A stretch of 27,642 nt of DNA from a virus, in IMG/VR virus record IMGVR_UViG_3300012920_000200, positions 1 to 27,642 of that record. One strand, given 5' to 3'. Shown here piece by piece: positions 6,989-14,541 of this stretch (the first letter of the stretch is position 1; each line of letters begins with the position of its first letter). The position numbers and the translations under genes are program-made. Below the pieces are notes generated by a model that saw only the letters and a program-made list of their open reading frames with translations, was not told the origin of the DNA and searched no databases.

Positions 6989-8170
6989 ATGAGAAGAATA
7001 TATAACGTATCTATAAAATTAAGTGAGGGAAATCACAAGATCAAAAAAGATAATGGCAAGTATAAAATTCATGAAAGTAATTGTGAATATAAACAAGGAG
7101 CATATTGGGTTGGTTCTATAGCAGGTTGGCAAATAGGAGATGAAGAACTAAAAAATATTGGCTTAGGTAATACACTATCTCTAGATAAGAGTACTATAAA
7201 AGATAAAAAGTTTTATAGGCATCCAGATTTAAATTTACCTAGAACTAAAGTAGACTTATTAAAAGATAAGTACAATATAAAAGTTACCAGAAAGAAAGAG
7301 AGTGCTGACTTTGAAATTATATCTAAGAAAGGTATTCAAAAAATGGTTACTAAAGTTTGGGACAAACACTATAACAAAAGGCTTTTGTATACATATCTAG
7401 TCAAGTTAAAGAATGATGATCTGTTATCTGACTGTGCTTTAAATTGGTTCAGAAAGTTATTACAAGATACAGAACAGGATGCTATGTTTTGTGTTGAAGT
7501 AAATAGATATTATTATGGTAGTAATCTAAGTAAAGCACAAGAAGATTTTGTGCAAGATATTGTTAATGAAACTAATGATATATTTAGCGGAAATGATAGT
7601 AGTTTAGTTGTTGGTATGTGTACTAGCAAAGCAAGAGCTAATGATCCAAAACTTTTTGTTGAAATGGTTGCAGCTAATAATTTAGTTTTAGATGAAACTA
7701 TGATAGATATTATAGATGAGGGTCTTGCAGTTATAGGTAATGATAGATATGATGAGATAGAAACAATGATTCAGAGTGGCAATATAGATGACAGGTCTCT
7801 AGCTGTAGAGATGTTAGCTAATTGCAATGTAAACAAATCATTTGATGTTGTATCCGGCATATACTATTGGCATTATGACTGGTTTAAGAATTCTAATAAT
7901 TGGAATACAGTTAATGTTAAAGCTTTTAGAACTCAGATGGAAAACTATCAAGGAGGACATTGTACAGGTCAGATATGGTCTTATAATAATTATATAAAAA
8001 AGCTAGCAGATGATGGAAAATTAACTAAATTTGCTGTAGATAAGACTAGACAATTAGTCTTAGATAAGCTCCTATGCAAAGAGGTTGGTCCCGCTAGTGA
8101 GTGCTTTAAAGTTGATTTAAGTAATCTAGTATTATCAGATAAATATAAAGACTATATGACAGATGAATAG
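6989..8170 (+). CDS. Unknown protein of the MoxR/VWA cassette, paralogous domain B
   Basis: The 393-residue protein is of unknown function. Its N-terminal 50 residues include repeated CEYK/KIHESN stretches and Trp/Gly residues. Residues about 65-110 carry DKKFYRHPDLNLPRTKV, DKYNIKVT and ESADFEII, aligning by pattern with the alpha/beta unit of the preceding gene. Residues 267-284 (DDRSLAVEMLANCNVNKS) match the preceding protein's DDRTMCES segment. The protein has an acidic helical middle and several Trp/Tyr-rich stretches (YYWHYDWFKNSNNW). Its last codons overlap the nuclease gene by 8 nt. Its association with the MoxR/VWA pair is contextual. Confidence 0.75.
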   Translation: MRRIYNVSIKLSEGNHKIKKDNGKYKIHESNCEYKQGAYWVGSIAGWQIGDEELKNIGLGNTLSLDKSTIKDKKFYRHPDLNLPRTKVDLLKDKYNIKVTRKKESADFEIISKKGIQKMVTKVWDKHYNKRLLYTYLVKLKNDDLLSDCALNWFRKLLQDTEQDAMFCVEVNRYYYGSNLSKAQEDFVQDIVNETNDIFSGNDSSLVVGMCTSKARANDPKLFVEMVAANNLVLDETMIDIIDEGLAVIGNDRYDEIETMIQSGNIDDRSLAVEMLANCNVNKSFDVVSGIYYWHYDWFKNSNNWNTVNVKAFRTQMENYQGGHCTGQIWSYNNYIKKLADDGKLTKFAVDKTRQLVLDKLLCKEVGPASECFKVDLSNLVLSDKYKDYMTDE

Positions 8171-9152
8171 AGACTATATAAAAGAGGAGGAGTTTTATGC
8201 AGATAAAGATTTCTGCTTTAGCTACTCCTCTTTAAATAAGTTATTATTTTCACCTTCCTTATTCTATAAGGACTATATACTAAAAGACCGTGAGGTCAGA
8301 ACAGACAAACATTTGATAGAAGGTAAAGCTTTACATTGTCTTATGTTTGAGCCAGAACAATTTAAAAATAAATTTAATATAGTACCTGGTAAATTACCTA
8401 GTGATAATATTAGAAAAGTCTTAAAGGACATGTCTCTGCATACAGATGCAGAAACTCTTGTTGACTGTGAAGACTTTGTTATATTAGACTCTTTGAAAAC
8501 TCTTAATCTATATCAATCTCTTAAAAAAGATGAAGCACGTATAGCTAAAATTAGAACTCAAGATAATGAACCTTATTGGGAGTTCTTACTTAAGCCAAAC
8601 GTAGATGTTATAGATCAAGAAACAAATAAAAGATTAGGAGAAAGCCTTACATATCTAAAGAATAATGATGAGGTAATGAGCTTACTCACTAATGATACTA
8701 CTGACTTTGATCTTGATCCAATTGAAACACATTGTGAGAAATATTTAAAATCAGATTTGAAAGACTGTAACTTTGGCCTACATGGATATATAGATTACTT
8801 AAAAATAGATACAGATAAAAAGACTGCAACTATATGTGATCTAAAAACATCAGGTAAGAGTGTCTCTGAGTTTAAAGAAACTGTAGAGTACTATAATTAT
8901 TGGTTACAAGCTGCCATATATATGAAACTTGTCTATGATTTCTTAGGAGATGATAGAGATGAATATACTATGGAGTTTAAGTTTATTGTAATAGATAAAT
9001 ACAATCAAGTTTATGTCTTTGATGTTAGCCAAGAAACCATAAATACATGGTCTAATGGCTTGTTTGGTGTAATAAATGGTGCAAAATACCATTATGATAA
9101 CAGAAATTACTCTTTACCTGTGGAATTCTTAACAAATAAGATTACCTTATAG
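8163..9152 (+). CDS. PD-(D/E)XK exonuclease, RecE/exodeoxyribonuclease VIII-like
   Basis: The 329-residue protein begins with the family's signature SYSSLNKLLFSPSLFYK followed by EGKALHCLMFEPEQF. The nuclease core has GYIDYLKID (Asp211), then the metal/catalytic pair CDLKTSGKS (Asp226 and Lys228), and a helix YYNYWLQAAIYMKL with the conserved Gln. This is the PDDEXK arrangement of phage 5'-3' exonucleases and RecB-type nucleases that resect dsDNA to give 3' tails for a recombinase. With the Sak4-like protein and SSB upstream it completes a recombination set. It starts 8 nt inside the preceding gene. A long stem-loop covers codons 7-24. Confidence 0.85.
   Translation: MNRDYIKEEEFYADKDFCFSYSSLNKLLFSPSLFYKDYILKDREVRTDKHLIEGKALHCLMFEPEQFKNKFNIVPGKLPSDNIRKVLKDMSLHTDAETLVDCEDFVILDSLKTLNLYQSLKKDEARIAKIRTQDNEPYWEFLLKPNVDVIDQETNKRLGESLTYLKNNDEVMSLLTNDTTDFDLDPIETHCEKYLKSDLKDCNFGLHGYIDYLKIDTDKKTATICDLKTSGKSVSEFKETVEYYNYWLQAAIYMKLVYDFLGDDRDEYTMEFKFIVIDKYNQVYVFDVSQETINTWSNGLFGVINGAKYHYDNRNYSLPVEFLTNKITL
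8181..8233 (+). promoter_or_regulatory. Nested stem-loop at the start of the nuclease gene
   Basis: AAAGAGGAG (8181-8189) pairs perfectly over 9 bp with CTCCTCTTT (8225-8233). Inside the loop GCAGA (8199-8203) can pair with TCTGC (8212-8216). The GAGGAGG bases on the left arm are also the most Shine-Dalgarno-like sequence nearby, though they lie inside the gene. A folded mRNA could slow translation or hide an internal start. Confidence 0.4.
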
Positions 9153-9153
9153 T

Positions 9154-9735
9154 ATGAGAGTATATACTGACTATTTTCAGAAGAGCAAGGTTTTTCTTTA
9201 TCCTCTATTGAAGTTAAAGAAGGGCCTGCCTTTTGTCCCTAGACAAACATATATTTGTTGGGATAATGTGTATACACCTGAAGATTGCAGATTCTTTTGT
9301 GAATATAAAGTAAAGTATACAGATAAGTTTAGCAAATTTATTGCTGAGTATTTAAGTAGAAATATTTACTTTGAAGACTATATAAAACTTGATGATAGAC
9401 AGCATTTGTTTATTTATGACTTAACTAAATTAAAAGCAGACTATAAAAGATTTATAGAGGGTAAATACTCTCAGTTCTCTTTAGATTCTAAGATCACTAT
9501 ACTAGATTTCTTTTCTGATGACACTAAAGTAGCAGATTATGTACAGGGATTTTTAACACCTGAAGATGTTCATGTTGATTACGCTGAATTCTTGGACGTA
9601 AGTTTAGAAACTTTAGAACGTGTGCATGAGATATGTACACCGCCTAATCTAGAAAAAGAAACTTTAATTAATAATAATTTAATTTTAGACCAGTTATTAA
9701 AAAGAAGTTCCATATCTTTGACAAAAACCAAATAA
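9154..9735 (+). CDS. Hypothetical phage protein
   Basis: The 193-residue protein is rich in Tyr, Phe, Lys and Asp, with an aromatic N-terminal segment (YTDYFQKSKVFLYPLLKL) and a mostly helical C-terminus. I recognise no domain or catalytic motif. It begins one base after the nuclease stop and ends one base before the next gene, so it belongs to the same transcription unit. Its proximity to the nuclease suggests a role in DNA processing, but this is inference only. Cysteines at about 35, 46 and 50 (YICWD, DCRFFCEY) are noticeable but do not make an obvious zinc site. Confidence 0.75.
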   Translation: MRVYTDYFQKSKVFLYPLLKLKKGLPFVPRQTYICWDNVYTPEDCRFFCEYKVKYTDKFSKFIAEYLSRNIYFEDYIKLDDRQHLFIYDLTKLKADYKRFIEGKYSQFSLDSKITILDFFSDDTKVADYVQGFLTPEDVHVDYAEFLDVSLETLERVHEICTPPNLEKETLINNNLILDQLLKRSSISLTKTK

Positions 9736-9736
9736 A

Positions 9737-10159
9737 ATGGCAAACCAAATTGGACAAAACATGATGTTAGTAAACTCTAGTTTTAGAGGTGCTAAATCAT
9801 TTACACTTATTCCTGTGAGCCAAGACTCACCATATGTAGAAGCTTTGTTTGACCCATCGTCAAGCATGTTAGCTATCATTAGTAAAGTAATGAAACAATC
9901 ATATCATATGGTTCCTAAATTAGATGATGAGGGACAACCTATGAGATTAAAGAAGCCTAATATGCAAACAGGCAAAACAGTAAAAGAAGAAAGAAGACTT
10001 GTTGATACATTCTCTGAGTTTTATCTTAGTGATAAGAAAGACATTGAAACTTTTATTCATATGTTTGCAATTAATGCTGACACATTTGATTATAAAACAC
10101 TTCTTGATGTTGATGTAAATAAAACTGAAACATCTAAGATTATATTACCAGGACAGTAA
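9737..10159 (+). CDS. Hypothetical phage protein
   Basis: The 140-residue protein has no family I recognise. The N-terminal half is beta-like (MMLVNSSFRGAKSFTLIPVS). The middle (VPKLDDEGQPMRLKKPN) looks like an exposed basic loop. The C-terminal half (DTFSEFYLSDKKDIETFIHMFA) is helical. It is the last gene before a terminator, so it closes the transcription unit that starts at the primase gene. The clear spacing, standard codon use like its neighbours and a downstream terminator support it as a real gene. Confidence 0.75.
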   Translation: MANQIGQNMMLVNSSFRGAKSFTLIPVSQDSPYVEALFDPSSSMLAIISKVMKQSYHMVPKLDDEGQPMRLKKPNMQTGKTVKEERRLVDTFSEFYLSDKKDIETFIHMFAINADTFDYKTLLDVDVNKTETSKIILPGQ

Positions 10160-10186
10160 GATTTTTTATTTACTGACTTAAAAAGG

Positions 10187-10212
10187 AAAGCCTATTGATT
10201 TAGGCTTTTTTT
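10187..10212 (+). terminator. Rho-independent terminator before the polymerase gene
   Basis: AAAGCCTA (10187-10194) pairs perfectly with TAGGCTTT (10201-10208) around a 6-nt loop. The closing arm runs into a T-tract (10206-10212). It lies 28 nt after the preceding stop and about 30 nt before the polymerase ATG. Confidence 0.88.
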
Positions 10213-10241
10213 GGCTATAAATAATAAATTAAAAAAATTAG

Positions 10242-12233
10242 ATGAAGCATTGGGTAATGGACTATGAGACATTATCTAATTGTTTTGTAGGTGTGTTTGA
10301 ACATTATAAAACACAAGAATCAAAAGTATTTATAATACATGATATACAGAATGATTTAGATAAGTTTATAGAATTCTTAAAACAAAATTATACAAACAGA
10401 GAGTGGCATATATCCTATAATGGATTAGCCTTTGATGGTCAAGTTACTCATTATATTATAGACAACTATAAAGACTGGGAAGATCTAGATGGTTGTGATA
10501 TAGCTAGACAAATATTTATTTATGCTCAGACTTGCATACAAAAGTCAAGGAATAAAGAGTTCCAAGACTATCCGCAATGGAAGATGAAGATTAATCAAAT
10601 AGATATTTTTAAAATGCATCATTGGGATAATCCTGCAAAACGTTCTAGTCTTAAATGGATTCAGTACAGTATGGATTGGCAGAATATATTAGATATGCCT
10701 ATTCATCATGATACTGTTATTGAAGATAGAGATCAGATAGATACAATTGTAGAATATTGTGTCAATGATGTTAAGTCTACTAAAGAGATATACAATAGAT
10801 CAAAGTCACAGATTGGCCTTAGAAAAGAGCTTACTAAGAAATATGGTATTAATCTTTTTAGTGCATCTGAACCAAGAATAAGTAAAGAGTTATTTGGTTA
10901 TTATTTAACACAAAAACTAAATATACCCAAGAGAGATCTTAGAAATATGAGAACTCATAGAGATATCATAAAAGTAAAAGATATCTTGTTACCGTATATA
11001 GAGTTTAGTTCCCCTGAATTTAAATTACTATTCCAGCGCTTCTCTTCTTTAGAAGTAAACGCAGGTAGTTTGAAGGGTGCATTTAAATATAATCTTATAT
11101 ATAAAGATGTAAAGACTCATTTTGGTTTAGGCGGTGTTCATGGTGCAGCAAATAAAGGTGTATATGAAAGCAATGATAAGATGATTATCATGTCTTCAGA
11201 TGTTACCTCTTTCTATCCTAACCTTGCAATAAAGAATAGATGGTCACCAGGACATTTTCCAAAGCAAGAGTTTTGTGATCAGTATGAGTGGTTCTTTGAA
11301 GAAAGAAAGAAGATACCTAAGAGTAATCCTATGAACTATGTTTATAAGATTATACTTAATAGTACCTTTGGCCTAAGCAATGATGAGAATAGTTTCTTTT
11401 ATGATCCAGAATTATGTTTACGTATTACTCTTAATGGACAGTTGACACTAATGATGCTGTATGAACAGATCATGGAAAGAATCCCAGGTGCTGTAGCTTT
11501 ATTACAAAACACAGATGGTATTGAGACAATGATTCCTAGAGAATATATGGATTTATATATGCAGATCTGTAAGGAGTGGGAAGATAAAACAAATCTTAAC
11601 CTAGAACATGATGAGTACCAAAAGCTTGTACTAGCTGATGTCAACAATTATATTGGTGTGAATAACTTTATAGATGTGGATATCACTAAATGGAGGGAAA
11701 TTAAACAGAGTCAGCCTCACTATCTATTTAAAGTAGATAATGACAAATTTAGTTTTGCTCCAGTCAAGCTTAAGGGTAGATTTGATTTTCATAATTTACA
11801 GTTGCATAAGAATAAGTCCAAATTAGTTATACCTAAAGCTATCTATCAGTACTTTGTACATGATGTATTACCAGAGCAGTATCTAGAACAGAATAAAAAT
11901 ATTCTAGATTATTGTATTGGTGGTAAATCAAAAGGAGATTGGAAACAGGTTGCAAGATCTATCGTAGATGGTGATTACACTGAAGAAAACTTACAGAAAA
12001 TAAATAGATACTTTATTTCTAAGGGCGGTGTAAAGATTATCAAGGTCAACAAAAATGATGATAGAGAGATACAACTAGAAGCAGGACGTTGGTTGCAGAC
12101 AGTATACAATAAAATGGAGGTTGAACCTAAATGGGAAAACTATAACATTGATAAAGCATACTATCTACAAGCAATTGAGTCTGAGATAAACTCAATTCTT
12201 TCTGTAGCATCAAATCAACTAAAATTATTTTAA
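10242..12233 (+). CDS. Family B-like DNA polymerase with 3'-5' exonuclease domain
   Basis: The 663-residue protein replicates the phage genome. The N-terminal proofreading domain has Exo I DYET (Asp7, Glu9), Exo II NGLAFD (Asn60, Asp65) and Exo III YCVNDVK (Tyr172, Asp176). The polymerase domain has motif A SDVTSFYPN (Asp320), motif B KIILNSTFG (Lys369, Asn373, Gly377) and motif C QNTDGIE (Asn423, Asp425). Family B motif C is usually DTDS; here the first Asp is Asn, while the Asp matching the essential metal ligand is kept. At 663 residues it is shorter than T4-type polymerases (about 900) and shows no obvious protein-priming insertions. Its stop overlaps the next ATG (TAATG at 12231). Confidence 0.9.
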   Translation: MKHWVMDYETLSNCFVGVFEHYKTQESKVFIIHDIQNDLDKFIEFLKQNYTNREWHISYNGLAFDGQVTHYIIDNYKDWEDLDGCDIARQIFIYAQTCIQKSRNKEFQDYPQWKMKINQIDIFKMHHWDNPAKRSSLKWIQYSMDWQNILDMPIHHDTVIEDRDQIDTIVEYCVNDVKSTKEIYNRSKSQIGLRKELTKKYGINLFSASEPRISKELFGYYLTQKLNIPKRDLRNMRTHRDIIKVKDILLPYIEFSSPEFKLLFQRFSSLEVNAGSLKGAFKYNLIYKDVKTHFGLGGVHGAANKGVYESNDKMIIMSSDVTSFYPNLAIKNRWSPGHFPKQEFCDQYEWFFEERKKIPKSNPMNYVYKIILNSTFGLSNDENSFFYDPELCLRITLNGQLTLMMLYEQIMERIPGAVALLQNTDGIETMIPREYMDLYMQICKEWEDKTNLNLEHDEYQKLVLADVNNYIGVNNFIDVDITKWREIKQSQPHYLFKVDNDKFSFAPVKLKGRFDFHNLQLHKNKSKLVIPKAIYQYFVHDVLPEQYLEQNKNILDYCIGGKSKGDWKQVARSIVDGDYTEENLQKINRYFISKGGVKIIKVNKNDDREIQLEAGRWLQTVYNKMEVEPKWENYNIDKAYYLQAIESEINSILSVASNQLKLF

Positions 12234-13066
12234 TGATTAAAAGGCAAAGAACTAAAACTCTTGTTACTAAGCCTAATAATAATAGTGCAAATTGCATAGC
12301 TCCTAATATTATCTACGGATGTATGGGGGGCTGTGTAAACACTTATTGTTATATGGCCAGATATAACGGTAAAAGAGTTTTTGTTAATAGTAATGTAGAT
12401 CAAATTTTTAAGTCTGTTGTAGAGTGGGAAAAAACTTTTTATAAAGTCCCTGATCAACAAGACCCTATATATACAATGGTAGATATTGCTTGCAACTCTG
12501 ATTTAGTTCTAATGCAGCGTCATATGCCGGAACCTTTGATAGATTATCTAAAGAGATATGATGATCACCCACAACTTAATAGTACTATGGCTACTAAGTA
12601 TCCAGGATTATTAAAGTTAGATGTGAATCACTTTAATAAGAAACCTAGAGTTCGTGTAAGTCTCATGCCTCAAAAGTATTCTAGTATATTAGAGCCTAAG
12701 ATGCAGTCTATTAGCTCTAGAATATTAGATGTAGAAAGACTTAAAGCGTTAGGATGGGAAGTTCATCTTAATTATAGTCCTTTAATATTCTATCCCGGTT
12801 GGAAAGAAGAGTATAATGATTTATTCTCTGAAGTAAATGCATATGCAGGCATAAATAAGTGTGAGGTAATAGCATTAACCAATCATAGAAATCAAATGGC
12901 TAAAGCATCAGTACGTGCACAAGATCTTATGAAGAGATCATATGAGATAAAAAACAAGTCTGGTGTTATGAGATATCCATTGATACATAAGACACGTCTT
13001 ATAAAAGAATTCAAGCAGATATACTCAATATATTTTCCAATTGAGACAATAAGATATATATTTTAA
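12233..13066 (+). CDS. Spore-photoproduct-lyase-like radical SAM protein
   Basis: The 277-residue protein resembles SplB, which uses a radical SAM cluster to reverse the spore photoproduct, a UV thymine dimer. IIYGCMGGCVNTYCYMA (27-43) matches the SplB segment GC-x2-xC-xYCYL, followed by KRVFVNSNVDQIF, typical of the family. The later IACNSDL (Cys87, Ser89) matches the SplB CTSD segment whose Cys donates hydrogen. The cluster cysteines are Cys30, Cys34 and Cys39, giving CX3CX4C, two residues longer than the usual CX3CX2C. It is shorter than SplB (about 340). Coupled to the polymerase gene by TAATG, it probably acts on DNA. The actual substrate is unknown. Confidence 0.72.
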   Translation: MIKRQRTKTLVTKPNNNSANCIAPNIIYGCMGGCVNTYCYMARYNGKRVFVNSNVDQIFKSVVEWEKTFYKVPDQQDPIYTMVDIACNSDLVLMQRHMPEPLIDYLKRYDDHPQLNSTMATKYPGLLKLDVNHFNKKPRVRVSLMPQKYSSILEPKMQSISSRILDVERLKALGWEVHLNYSPLIFYPGWKEEYNDLFSEVNAYAGINKCEVIALTNHRNQMAKASVRAQDLMKRSYEIKNKSGVMRYPLIHKTRLIKEFKQIYSIYFPIETIRYIF

Positions 13067-13097
13067 TTTGCTGAGTCAAATTAATTTATTATATTTA
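13067..13097 (+). promoter_or_regulatory. Bacteroidota-type promoter upstream of the DUF932 gene
   Basis: TTTG at 13067-13070 and TATATTTA at 13090-13097 are separated by 19 nt. The Bacteroidota consensus is a -33 TTTG and a -7 TAnnTTTG about 19-20 nt apart; the only mismatch is the last base of the -7 box. It lies in the 51-nt gap before ATG 13118. It predicts a start of transcription near 13101-13105 and a short leader. Confidence 0.6.
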
Positions 13098-13117
13098 CAC
13101 TTTAAAAGTTTATAATT

Positions 13118-14002
13118 ATGGGATATAAAAAACCAACAGAGACCACAAGGTCATTTTTAGAGAATGCACCCTTACCTAACCATGGTAAGAGTTATACAGT
13201 AGTATCACATAAATCCGTGATAGACAACACTTTAAATCTTCTTAATGCTAGCGGATTTAGAATAGATAGAGAAATATATAGAGCAAACGTGAATGCCAAT
13301 GTAGCACAAGGCATATATCATATCTATCCAATAAACACAACTGATAAAGAAATTAGTAGTGAAAAGGAATTAGGGATGATGTTTGCCTGGACAAATTCAT
13401 ATGATAAGAGTACACGCTTTCAGTGTGCTGTAGGAGCATATGTTGCAGTTTGTTATAACGGTATGATTGCTGGAGATATGATGAATTTCAAAAGAAAACA
13501 TACAGGATCTGCAGACTATGACGTTAAAGTGCATCTTACAGATCAAATAAAGAATGCTGAGAAGTATTATAAGCGTTTGATTAAAGACAAAGAACTTATG
13601 AAAACTATTAAGATGAACTGTAAAGAACAGTCTGAAATGATAGGTAGGCTCTTTGTAGAGGAAGATATGCTTGACTCACAACAAATGACATGCCTTAAGT
13701 CTGAAATGAACAAACCATCTTTTAACTATGGTGATTATGACAATACAGCCTGGGCCTTTTACAATCATGTTACGCATGCATTGAAGAAAGCTCACCCAAG
13801 AGATTGGTTAGTTGACCAACAAAATTTTCATGACTTCATTACTGCTGAGTGTTTTAATAATGGAAAGACTCTGCAGGATTTTGATTTAAATTTTGATAAT
13901 ACTGATTTAGGTATAACTATGGCTGACACAGAGTTAGCAGTAGAAATTGATGAGGATGTAACTCATTCTAGATTAGTACAGGATGTCTACATGGGAAGAT
14001 GA
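13118..14002 (+). CDS. DUF932 family phage protein
   Basis: The 294-residue protein fits the DUF932 group, common in phages and plasmids and of unsettled function. Diagnostic segments are an N-terminal PNHGKSYTVVSHKSVIDN, a central TRFQCAVGAYVAVCYNGM and GDMMNFKRKHTG, then a helical region and an acidic C-terminal third. The family is often encoded next to replication genes. A promoter lies directly upstream, so it may be expressed separately from the polymerase. The stop overlaps the ATG of a membrane microprotein (ATGA at 13999). Family assignment is fairly secure; no function is shown by motifs. Confidence 0.8.
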   Translation: MGYKKPTETTRSFLENAPLPNHGKSYTVVSHKSVIDNTLNLLNASGFRIDREIYRANVNANVAQGIYHIYPINTTDKEISSEKELGMMFAWTNSYDKSTRFQCAVGAYVAVCYNGMIAGDMMNFKRKHTGSADYDVKVHLTDQIKNAEKYYKRLIKDKELMKTIKMNCKEQSEMIGRLFVEEDMLDSQQMTCLKSEMNKPSFNYGDYDNTAWAFYNHVTHALKKAHPRDWLVDQQNFHDFITAECFNNGKTLQDFDLNFDNTDLGITMADTELAVEIDEDVTHSRLVQDVYMGR

Positions 14003-14079
14003 TAAGGCTAATCCTAATAATACTTGTAATAATATTTTGTTTCTGGATTTCTACCAAGAATGACATGAAGCATTTTTAA
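13999..14079 (+). CDS. 26-residue single-pass membrane microprotein
   Basis: The ATG overlaps the TGA of the DUF932 gene as ATGA. The 26-residue product has an almost unbroken hydrophobic stretch (RLILIILVIIFCFWI, residues 3-17) and a polar tail STKNDMKHF. This is a textbook one-pass transmembrane peptide. Its stop falls at the base of the hairpin at 14078. The exact stop/start coupling and uninterrupted membrane segment argue for a real gene. Possible roles are membrane modulation, such as superinfection exclusion or lysis timing, with no direct evidence. Confidence 0.55.
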   Translation: MIRLILIILVIIFCFWISTKNDMKHF

Positions 14080-14136
14080 GAGGGGAAGAACCAACTAGGT
14101 CAAGTTTTTGCATTCTTGACCTATTCCCTTCCTCTT
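14078..14136 (+). promoter_or_regulatory. Long imperfect stem-loop upstream of the diphosphohydrolase gene
   Basis: TAGGTCAAG (14096-14104) pairs perfectly with CTTGACCTA (14115-14123) around a 10-nt loop. An outer part pairs 14078-14087 with 14124-14136 in two 5-bp blocks separated by a 3-nt bulge. No T-run follows, so it is not a typical terminator. It fills most of the gap before ATG 14152 and could be a leader RNA element, an RNase site or a small RNA. Confidence 0.5.
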
Positions 14137-14151
14137 ATAAAAGAATAACAC

Positions 14152-14541
14152 ATGGACGCAAAACAAAGAAAAGATAGGCCTGTATTTACAGGAGTTATAA
14201 AATACTTTCCAAAAGCTCTTATGGAAATTGCTAAAGTTTCTTTAGCAGGAAATCAGCAACACCATCCTGATAAACCGTTACACTGGGATCGTGAAAAGTC
14301 AACTGATGACTTTGATGCACTCGCTAGACATCTAATAGATGCTGGTAATATTGATACTGACGGAATTCGTCATACTGCAAAAGTAGCATGGCGTGCATTA
14401 GCTTGTCTAGAAAAAGAACTAGAAGCAGCTGATGAATTCGTTGAGCAATATAATAGGAATCGTGATGTAAAAGATCATATTCTAAGTCATGATGATATAA
14501 TATCTGGAACTGAAACAGGCTATGTAGATGGAGGAATATGA
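14152..14541 (+). CDS. dATP/dGTP diphosphohydrolase N-terminal-type protein (DUF5664)
   Basis: The 129-residue protein carries the whole signature of this family: RPVFTGVIKYFPKALMEIA, VSLAGNQQHHPDKPLHWDR, KSTDDFDALARHLIDAG and DGIRHTAKVAWRALACLEKE. Members resemble MazG-type all-helical hydrolases and are believed to cleave purine dNTPs to dNMP and pyrophosphate, shaping the phage's nucleotide pool. This copy is a single-domain protein, complete for the family core. With nrdAB in the same window it points to active dNTP control. No PurZ- or DatZ-like gene is present here, so modified-base DNA is not implied. It overlaps the zinc-ribbon gene by 14 nt. Confidence 0.8.
   Translation: MDAKQRKDRPVFTGVIKYFPKALMEIAKVSLAGNQQHHPDKPLHWDREKSTDDFDALARHLIDAGNIDTDGIRHTAKVAWRALACLEKELEAADEFVEQYNRNRDVKDHILSHDDIISGTETGYVDGGI

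Noticed and set aside
14152-14541. Evidence for 2-aminoadenine (Z) DNA
   Set aside because: A diphosphohydrolase alone is common in ordinary phages; no PurZ- or DatZ-like gene is seen in the window.
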